Source: Thermogladius sp.
Lineage (GTDB): Archaea > Thermoproteota > Thermoprotei_A > Sulfolobales > Desulfurococcaceae
NCBI GenBank assembly: GCA_009904025.1
Contig: WYEE01000075.1
Coordinates: forward strand, 1 to 6,456
Length of the DNA: 6,456 nucleotides
Reading direction: 5' to 3'
This document shows positions 1 to 5,576 of this stretch, one piece after another (within the stretch, counting starts at the first letter, position 1; each line of letters begins with the position of its first letter). The notes beneath the pieces were generated by a model, which saw only the letters and a program-made list of their open reading frames with translations, was not told the DNA's origin and made no database searches. The position numbers and the translations under genes are program-made.

Positions 1-199
1 AGCCTCCTGGTATGTCTAGTTCGGGGAGTCCCCTGCCCTCGAGTAAAGCCTGGCAGACATTCCTCGGTATTGGTACTGCGAAAAGACCCTGTGTCTCCTC
101 GATGAAGCCAGCTAGCCTCCTGTAACCTCTCTCGGTGGAGGTTGTGAAAACAAGTGTTTGTCTACGTGTCCCTGTGGAAGAAGACCTCTCTGACGACAT
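1..199 (-). CDS. Unrecognised protein, N-terminal 66 codons (partial)
   Basis: This reading frame starts at an ATG at 199-197 and stays open to the left edge, so only the N-terminal 66 residues are visible. The ATG is the only start possible: a stop codon (205-203) lies two codons upstream in frame, and no ATG, GTG or TTG follows in frame within the visible part. A weak GGAAG-type ribosome site lies just upstream. The gene overlaps the 3' end of the PPC-domain gene by 38 bp in another frame, as expected for the last visible gene of a leftward operon. After a polar, Ser/Arg-rich leader of about 13 residues comes a beta-strand-like stretch ending in TTS (residues 14-20), then an Arg-rich helix (GYRRLAGFIEET, residues 25-36) and a hydrophobic strand. 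A TTS followed by basic residues recalls the start of archaeal Brix-domain ribosome-biogenesis proteins, but the resemblance is too short to name it. The residue pattern looks like real protein; the function is unknown. Confidence 0.6.
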   Translation of the reverse strand, partial: MSSERSSSTGTRRQTLVFTTSTERGYRRLAGFIEETQGLFAVPIPRNVCQALLEGRGLPELDIPGG

Positions 200-572
200 C
201 GCCTACTTCCAGCAGGAATACTTCGAGGAAGGGGTCTACAACCCCTTTAAGCAAGTGGCCTGCAACCCTGTCTCTACGCCAGGCTAGATTCGCGTGTAAG
301 TGGACTGATATGTGACCGCTGCTTGTGACCAGGTAGTTGCCCACTATAGGTGCTGCTTCGAGGGTCTCGTCCTCCCTGGCCTCATAGACGCTAACATGAT
401 ACTCCTTCCTCGACCTGTCGTAGACCCCGATCTCGGCGTAGGATAAACCGCCTATGGCGATAACTACGCCGCCTCTAAGCCCCCTCTCGCTTACGGTTCT
501 CGCTATAGAGTCCGGCAGAACCATGCCCTTCTCTATTCTCAGAGGGTATAAACCCCTGGGACTGTAGGCCAC
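162..572 (-). CDS. Stand-alone PPC/DUF296 domain protein
   Basis: This 136-residue protein consists of one PPC domain (DUF296, also called PCC), the fold of plant AT-hook nuclear proteins and of small prokaryotic homologues that form trimers. Seen directly: an opening strand YPLRIEKGMVLPDSIA (9-24), a glycine-rich GVVIAIGGLSYAEIGVYD (35-52), the family's histidine motif HISVHLHANL (87-96) and GHLLKG (105-110), followed by a C-terminal strand FLEVFLLEVGD. H91, H93 and H106 are the conserved histidines that in some prokaryotic members are thought to bind a metal. There is no AT-hook, signal peptide or membrane segment, and the length is normal for a single-domain member. Translation starts at a GTG whose first base is the last base of the upstream aminotransferase stop codon (TAGTG), and GGTGAGGT just upstream serves as ribosome site, so the two genes are probably translationally coupled. 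The molecular role of stand-alone archaeal members is not settled; DNA binding cannot be assumed here. Confidence 0.88.
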   Translation of the reverse strand: MAYSPRGLYPLRIEKGMVLPDSIARTVSERGLRGGVVIAIGGLSYAEIGVYDRSRKEYHVSVYEAREDETLEAAPIVGNYLVTSSGHISVHLHANLAWRRDRVAGHLLKGVVDPFLEVFLLEVGDVVREVFFHRDT

Positions 573-1771
573 TAGACCTCACCGAGGAACTCGCCTATCA
601 GCTTGATCCCCTCTTCAACAGTCTTCTCGTCGTTCGTGACAAAAGTGATCCTCACGTGGTTGACCCCTGAGGGCCCGAAGATAGAGCCGGGGAGGGCTAC
701 AACACCCTTCTCCTCAGCCAGCTTCACCGTGAAGTCTAGATCGTTCAGCCCCCTCTCCGCGAGGTATGGTGAGAGGTCGGGGAACACGTACATGCTGGCA
801 GTAGGCTTGGCGACCCTAGCCCTCGGCAGGTATTTTCTAACAGCATCGTAGGCGGCGTCCCTCCTCCTCTTGTAGACTGGTAGCACCTCCTCGAGGTATC
901 TCTCCTTCCAACCCTTCTTCAAGTAGATTGCGGCGAGCCACTGCATGGGTACTGGGGCCACTATGCCTAGAATACCCTTCAGCTTCACCAGCTCGCGTAT
1001 AAGCGTCTTGTTGCTGCTGTAGACGTAGCCCAGCCTGCCGCCTGGTATAGCGATGTCCTTGGAGAAGCTACCGATGTTGACAAGGATGTCCGGGTCTTCA
1101 ACGTATTTCTCCAGCCACACGTGCTCTCCCTCGTAGACTATGTGCTTGTAGGCCACGTCGTACAGTACCCACACCTTCCTCCTCGAGGCCTCCTCGGCTA
1201 TAGCCTTGGCCACACCCCTGTCTATCACCCTGGATGTGGGGTTGTCCGGGCTGGCGAACAAGATTGCTTTAACCCTACCCAGCTTCTCCAGGATGCAGTC
1301 CACGCTCGGCTGGAAGCCTGTTTCAACGCTTTCACTACACCACTCGGCCTCCAACCCGAGGAACCTTAGTGTGTCCCAGTACATGCTGTAGCATGGCTCC
1401 AAGAGTAGGACCCTATCCCCCGGGTCGGTTGTAGCGTACAAGGAGAGTATTATACCGTCAAGCCCCCCGCTTGTCACGAGGATGTTGTCGGCCGGCACCT
1501 CCACCCCGCCGTACCTCTTTAAATCAGCGCTGATCTCCTCCCTCAGCTCTGGTAAGCCCTGTGTCGGGGCGTACCTGAACGCCGTGAAGGTGTTTTTAGC
1601 GATGAACTCTATGAACTCCGCTACAGCCCTCGCGTCTGGTGGGAGGCCCGGCTGGCCTGCCGTGAAGTCTATTACCCTACGCCCCTTCCTCCTCAACTCG
1701 TCTGCAAGGGCTACTAGAACCCTATGGGGGGATGTCTTGATGGAAGCGCTCCTACGCGAGACCCCGGGCAT
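572..1771 (-). CDS. PLP-dependent aminotransferase, class I/II (AspB-type)
   Basis: A full-length (399 aa) fold-type I aminotransferase, which moves an amino group between an amino acid and a 2-oxo acid using pyridoxal phosphate in the cytoplasm. The family signatures are in order: GQPGLPP (39-45, entry loop), YAPTQGLPELRE (67-78), TSGGLDGI (100-107, phosphate-binding loop), DNPTSRV (176-182, the NPTG-like motif with cofactor-contacting N177), YDVAY (204-208, with D205 for the pyridine nitrogen and Y208), SFSK (235-238) with K238 as the Schiff-base lysine, R246 in GGRLGY, and VRITF (373-377), where R374 should hold the substrate carboxylate. The ATG start has GGTGG four bases upstream, and the gene begins 33 bp after the amidohydrolase gene stops; that gap holds an 8-bp palindrome TAGCGCTA (1796-1803) but no convincing promoter. 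The subgroup resembles the broad aspartate/aromatic/branched-chain enzymes of thermophiles; the amino acid used cannot be read from the sequence. Nothing is truncated or missing. Confidence 0.92.
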   Translation of the reverse strand: MPGVSRRSASIKTSPHRVLVALADELRRKGRRVIDFTAGQPGLPPDARAVAEFIEFIAKNTFTAFRYAPTQGLPELREEISADLKRYGGVEVPADNILVTSGGLDGIILSLYATTDPGDRVLLLEPCYSMYWDTLRFLGLEAEWCSESVETGFQPSVDCILEKLGRVKAILFASPDNPTSRVIDRGVAKAIAEEASRRKVWVLYDVAYKHIVYEGEHVWLEKYVEDPDILVNIGSFSKDIAIPGGRLGYVYSSNKTLIRELVKLKGILGIVAPVPMQWLAAIYLKKGWKERYLEEVLPVYKRRRDAAYDAVRKYLPRARVAKPTASMYVFPDLSPYLAERGLNDLDFTVKLAEEKGVVALPGSIFGPSGVNHVRITFVTNDEKTVEEGIKLIGEFLGEV

Positions 1772-1804
1772 TAAACCACCGTTAATGCAAACATTTAGCG
1801 CTAG

Positions 1805-3160
1805 TTAAAACCGTTTGCTAGCCATGTTGTCCACAGGCTTAATCCAAGAGCCGAGGGGCCTCCCCTCCACTACCCCGTCGCTGGCGACGATGCTGCCTCT
1901 CAGGATAGTGTACTTGACTCTACCCTTCAGCCTCCACCCTATGAAAGGCGTTGTCTTATGCTTGTAGTAGAGGTCTTCCTCCCTGATCACGTGCTCCTGT
2001 CTCGGGTCGACTACCACCAGGTCCCCTGAGCTACCTGGGGCTATCTCACCCTTCCAAGGCCAGAGCTTGAATAGTCTAGCGGGGTTCCTAGCCATGAGCA
2101 AGGGTATTCTCCTTAAATCCACTATGCCTCTGAGAGCCAGGTCGATCATCAATGGGAGTAGTGTTTGAACCCCCGGCATCCCTGAAGCCGCTTCCCAGAC
2201 CCCAGCCTTCTTCTCCTCCGGGGAGTGAGGTGCGTGGTCGCTCCCCACAGTGTCTATGAGGCCTGTGTTCAACGCTTTCGCCAACTCCTCAGCGTGCTCC
2301 CTACCCCTTATAGGCGGGTTGACCTTGATCAGAGTACCATACTTGTCGTAGTCATCCGAGGATAAGACGAGGTAGTGGGGGCATGTCTCAGCGTACATCT
2401 GGATACCCCTGTTCTTGAACTCGCTTACAGCCTGTAGGGCCTGCCTGGAGGAGACGTGGACTATAAGGGATCTACCGCCAACCATCTCCTGTATAGAACC
2501 TATGGTTCTAATGGCGTGGGCCTCCGCTAGGGGCGGTCTGGCTAGCTCGTGTAATCTCGGGCTCGAGCCCTGGCTCTTATACCTCTCCGTGAAGAACTCC
2601 ACGATCTCGTGGGTCTCAGCGTGGAAGGCGACCGTGAACCCGTGTTGCTCAGACAACTCCATTAACTTAACCAGGCTACTCAGCTTCGGCGGGGGGATGT
2701 TGCCTGTGGTAGGCCCGAGGAAAACCTTGAAACCGACAGCCCCCGCTTCAAGCATCTCCTTAACCTTGTCTACGCTCCCGTCGTGCACCACGCCGTATAG
2801 CGCGTAGTCTACGTAGGCCTTAGGCTTCAGCAACCCGGCTTTCTCCAAGAGCCTTTCGCCCGAGTCAACTGGGGGTAGCGTGTTAGGCATCTCCACCACA
2901 GTGGTGACACCTCCCGCGGCAGCGGCTTTAGACCCGTGCTCGAAGTCGTCTTTGTACGTTAAACCGGGCTCGCGCATGTGGACATGCTCGTCCACGACGC
3001 CGGGGAGTACAAGCATACCCGAGGCGTCTAAGACCTCGAAGCCTGCTGGGGGTCGGAGGCTTCTTCCAATCTCCTTTATAACCCCGTCCTCGATTAGGAT
3101 GTCTGCTCTAAGCATGTATTCGGGTGTTACGAGGAGTCCGTCTCTGACAAGGAGGCTCAC
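1805..3160 (-). CDS. pyrC: Dihydroorotase-type cyclic amidohydrolase (dihydroorotase/allantoinase family)
   Basis: A complete 451-residue amidohydrolase that should hydrolyse a cyclic amide with a binuclear metal centre. All metal ligands are visible: H59 and H61 in DEHVHMREPG, the bridging carboxylated lysine K145 in VGFKVFLG, H180 in VAFHAE, H235 in LIVHVSS and D308 in GSDHAPH. Substrate residues follow dihydroorotase: R63 two residues after HxH, N93 in MPNT, and N281 in KVNPPIR, where allantoinases, as I recall them, have a non-Arg residue, MPLN and SPPIR. The C-terminal part (AETCPHYLVL 257-266; IAPG 373-376; YYKHKTTPFIG 398-408; YTILRG 417-422) reads more like allantoinase, and 451 residues is on the long side for type I dihydroorotase. 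It is the first gene of the leftward operon; the GTG start fits the family N-terminus (LLVRDGLLVT) and has only a weak G-rich site before it. Most likely PyrC of pyrimidine synthesis, but no other pyr gene is nearby, so the symbol is provisional. Confidence 0.8.
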   Translation of the reverse strand: MSLLVRDGLLVTPEYMLRADILIEDGVIKEIGRSLRPPAGFEVLDASGMLVLPGVVDEHVHMREPGLTYKDDFEHGSKAAAAGGVTTVVEMPNTLPPVDSGERLLEKAGLLKPKAYVDYALYGVVHDGSVDKVKEMLEAGAVGFKVFLGPTTGNIPPPKLSSLVKLMELSEQHGFTVAFHAETHEIVEFFTERYKSQGSSPRLHELARPPLAEAHAIRTIGSIQEMVGGRSLIVHVSSRQALQAVSEFKNRGIQMYAETCPHYLVLSSDDYDKYGTLIKVNPPIRGREHAEELAKALNTGLIDTVGSDHAPHSPEEKKAGVWEAASGMPGVQTLLPLMIDLALRGIVDLRRIPLLMARNPARLFKLWPWKGEIAPGSSGDLVVVDPRQEHVIREEDLYYKHKTTPFIGWRLKGRVKYTILRGSIVASDGVVEGRPLGSWIKPVDNMASKRF

Positions 3161-3204
3161 TGCCCAACCCCTAACAGTTTTATGTCTCCTGGGTTAGATA
3201 AATG
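3161..3204 (-). promoter_or_regulatory. Probable promoter of the leftward operon
   Basis: On the minus strand a TATA-like box TTTATCTA (3202-3195) lies about 38 bp before the GTG start at 3160. With the usual archaeal spacing of about 26 bp, transcription would begin near 3173 and leave a leader of roughly a dozen bases containing the G-rich TTAGGGGTTGGG. The box is inferred by eye, and no clear BRE element precedes it. Confidence 0.45.
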
Positions 3205-3221
3205 GTTGTAGGAGCGGGTTT
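3176..3221 (+). promoter_or_regulatory. Probable promoter and ribosome site of the hydroxylase operon
   Basis: A TATA-like TTTTATG (3178-3184) is correctly placed to start transcription near 3206, giving a leader of about 16 bases. A good Shine-Dalgarno site AGGAG (3210-3214) follows, seven bases before the ATG at 3222, and fixes that start. A second AT-rich stretch TTAGATAAAT (3194-3203) could instead serve as a TATA box for a nearly leaderless transcript, but the strong ribosome site argues for the first reading. Confidence 0.5.
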
Positions 3222-5576
3222 ATGAGCGAGTTCGTTTTCCTGGGTAAGAAGACTATTAGACACGACGCCCAGCCCAAGGTTACTGGCGTGCTTAAGTTCA
3301 CCAACGACCTGGAAGTCCCCGGTATGTTGATAGGCAGGATCTACAGGAGCCCATACGCGTTCGCCGACATCTCAAGGGTAGATGTTTCCGAGGCCGAGAG
3401 GATGGGTGCTGTAACCCTCACCCCCGACGAGGTTCCCCAGAAGTTGTTCAACCCCAGGCTTGTGAGCGTTGATGAAGTGACTTTTAAAGACCACTTGATC
3501 TTGACGAAGAAGCCGAGGTATTTGGGTGAGCCGGTTGCTGCTGTAGCGGCTCCCAGCGAGGAGCTGGCTCAGAGGGCCCTGGAGTCCATTAGGATATACG
3601 TTGAGAGAGTCTACGAGCCGATACTAGACCCGTTTAAAGCGATGGAGCCGTCTTCACCGCTGATACACGAGTCGATCTTGAAGGGGGATCAGGTCGTGAG
3701 GGTTGAGAGGAATGTAGCCGCAAGGCTGACATACAGCGAGGGTGATGTCGACAAGGCTTTCAAGGAGGCGGATGTGGTTCTGGAGAGGAGGTTTAAGACC
3801 GGTAAGAGGTACCACATGCAGCTAGAGCCGAAGGCAGTCCTATGCGTGCCGGAGCCGGGTGGGAGGCTTACAATATACTCGACGACGCAGACTATACACA
3901 ACACGAGGATACTCATAAGCGAGCTGTTCGGCATACCGGAGAGCAAGATAACAGTGGTGAAAGTCCCTATAGGGGGCTCGTTCGGCTCAAGCATCCAGGT
4001 CAACTACCTCGTCCCGATAGCGGTAGCGCTTTGCCTGAAGTCGGGTAGGCCTGTGAAGATCGCCTACACGAGGGAGGAGGATCTACTAGACCACTCTAAC
4101 TACGTGTTCCACATGAGGATTAAAGTAGGGGCGAAGAGGAGTGGGGAGATTATAGCGGGCGAGTTCGAGAACATACTCGACATAGGAGCCCACCAGATCC
4201 AAGCCTACCCCCTCCTAGGCACATCTCTCGGCTGGTTCGTCTCAATGTACAAGTGGAGGAACATAAGGTACGAGGGGATCGCGGTGTACACCAACAAGGT
4301 GCCTAGCTGCGCTCTAAGAGGCTACGGCGCCCCAGAGGTCCAGTGGGCTGTCGAGACAGTTATAGACGAGCTGGCGGAGGAGCTGAACGTAGACCCCGTC
4401 GAGTTGAGGCTGAAGAACTACGTTGGCAGAGGCGACGTGTTCTGGGGGCAGGGGCCGACGGTTAGATCCATCATAAAGTCTGATGGTGTCCCAGAGCTGC
4501 TTCTCAAGGGGAGGGAGCTCATAGGGTGGGATAAGAGGGGTAGGCCTAGCGAGAAGAAGGGTAGGTTTAGGAGGGGGGTAGGTTTAGCCAGGGGCTTCCA
4601 CACCTCGGGGGCGGGGGGCCCTATCTCGGGTGAGGTGATAGATTTCACGGGCGCCGTCCTCAAGCTAAACGAGGACGGGACATTCGACTACATCACCGCT
4701 CTACAAGACCACGGCGGGGGCACGTTGGACGCCCATGTGAAGATCATAGCGGAGGAGTTGCAGGTTCCGCCCGATAGGATAAACCTCGCCCTGGCCACCA
4801 CGGAGAACACTCCCTACGACGTCTGCACACACGCCTCGAGGGGTACGTTCGTCGGGGGTGAGGCTGCTAGGAGGGCTGCTAGCATTGTGAAGCAGAAGAT
4901 CCTCGAGGCCGCTGTCAGGCTCCTGCCAGTGGCAGTCAACCCGGAGGCCCTGAGGATGAGGTACGACCCTGCCAGGGAGGACGCTGTAATATTCATAGAG
5001 GGGATGCCCGGCTACAGCATCACGCTTAGAGAGCTTGCAAGGAAGGTCTGGCAGAAGAACTGGGGTACGATAGCCGCAGTCGTCTCCTACAGGGCTACAA
5101 GCGCCCCACCCAGCTTCACAGTCTACTACGTTGAGGTCGAGGTTGACACTTGGACAGGTAAGGTTAGGCCTGTTAGAGTCGTCGCGGGTGCTGACGTGGG
5201 GACACCTGTCAACCCGGACATGGTTGAGGGGCAGCTCCACGGTGGTTTCGCCATGGCGTGGGGCATGGTTTTCTCCGAGGATGTCCCCTACAACCCTGAG
5301 ACAGGTGAGCCGGCGAACAGGTTCCTGATAACAGACTACAAGATCCCAACGGCACAGGACCTCCCCAGCGTCGAGGACTTCAAGGTGATCCTAGCCTCTA
5401 CCTGGGAGCCTGCGGGCCCCTTCGGGGCTAAAGGCCTAGGCGAGGCTGCCATGAACCCTGCGGCAGGGGCTATATGCAACGCGATATACAACGCTGTCGG
5501 AGTAAGAGTCTACGAGCTACCGGTCACACCTGACAAGCTTCTCAAGTTGATGAGGGAGAAGGGGGTCGGGTTATGA
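3222..5576 (+). CDS. Xanthine dehydrogenase-family molybdopterin-binding (large) subunit
   Basis: This 784-residue protein is the catalytic molybdenum (possibly tungsten) subunit of a xanthine oxidase/CO dehydrogenase-type hydroxylase, which inserts water-derived oxygen into a C-H bond and passes electrons to iron-sulfur and FAD subunits. Length is normal. An N-terminal aldehyde oxidase a/b-hammerhead domain (about 18-130, opening PKVTGVLKFTNDL) precedes the two molybdopterin domains (about 145-400 and 410-770). Motifs seen: LEPKAVL (201-207), STTQT with Q223, GGSFGSS (251-257), CALRGYGAPE (363-372) with R366, LQDHGGGT (494-501), THASRGTFVGG (536-546), and GPFGAKGLGEA (732-742) with E741 as the expected catalytic base. 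Compared from memory with bovine xanthine oxidase, Q767, F798, R912 and E1261 match Q223, F254, R366 and E741, while purine-binding E802 and R880 become I258 and T334. The CO dehydrogenase cysteine (AYRCSFR) is absent. The ATG has AGGAG seven bases upstream, and the stop overlaps the FAD-subunit start. The substrate is unknown; an aldehyde or N-heterocycle is plausible. Confidence 0.93.
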   Translation: MSEFVFLGKKTIRHDAQPKVTGVLKFTNDLEVPGMLIGRIYRSPYAFADISRVDVSEAERMGAVTLTPDEVPQKLFNPRLVSVDEVTFKDHLILTKKPRYLGEPVAAVAAPSEELAQRALESIRIYVERVYEPILDPFKAMEPSSPLIHESILKGDQVVRVERNVAARLTYSEGDVDKAFKEADVVLERRFKTGKRYHMQLEPKAVLCVPEPGGRLTIYSTTQTIHNTRILISELFGIPESKITVVKVPIGGSFGSSIQVNYLVPIAVALCLKSGRPVKIAYTREEDLLDHSNYVFHMRIKVGAKRSGEIIAGEFENILDIGAHQIQAYPLLGTSLGWFVSMYKWRNIRYEGIAVYTNKVPSCALRGYGAPEVQWAVETVIDELAEELNVDPVELRLKNYVGRGDVFWGQGPTVRSIIKSDGVPELLLKGRELIGWDKRGRPSEKKGRFRRGVGLARGFHTSGAGGPISGEVIDFTGAVLKLNEDGTFDYITALQDHGGGTLDAHVKIIAEELQVPPDRINLALATTENTPYDVCTHASRGTFVGGEAARRAASIVKQKILEAAVRLLPVAVNPEALRMRYDPAREDAVIFIEGMPGYSITLRELARKVWQKNWGTIAAVVSYRATSAPPSFTVYYVEVEVDTWTGKVRPVRVVAGADVGTPVNPDMVEGQLHGGFAMAWGMVFSEDVPYNPETGEPANRFLITDYKIPTAQDLPSVEDFKVILASTWEPAGPFGAKGLGEAAMNPAAGAICNAIYNAVGVRVYELPVTPDKLLKLMREKGVGL

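Noticed and set aside
1..199. Naming the partial gene as a Brix-domain protein
   Set aside because: Only the TTS motif and an arginine in similar spacing support it within 66 residues; the conserved stretch that follows in Brix proteins (NRGK-like) is not seen.
1772..1804. Separate promoter or hairpin between the amidohydrolase and aminotransferase genes
   Set aside because: The 33-bp gap has an 8-bp palindrome (1796-1803) and a short AATG/CATT inverted repeat, but no TATA-like box at a fitting distance and no T-run terminator, so an operon is simpler.
4701..5240. A 179-codon open frame on the minus strand inside the large-subunit gene
   Set aside because: It lies wholly antisense to a clear, motif-rich gene, is rich in His, Pro, Ser and Cys without any family pattern, and reflects the codon bias of the real gene. 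The same holds for the other open frames antisense to, or out of frame with, the six genes.
3222..5576. Form I aerobic CO dehydrogenase (CoxL)
   Set aside because: The AYRCSFR active-site loop is replaced by CALRGYG, with glycine at the position of the copper-binding cysteine, and the FAD subunit has the AGGTDLL form.
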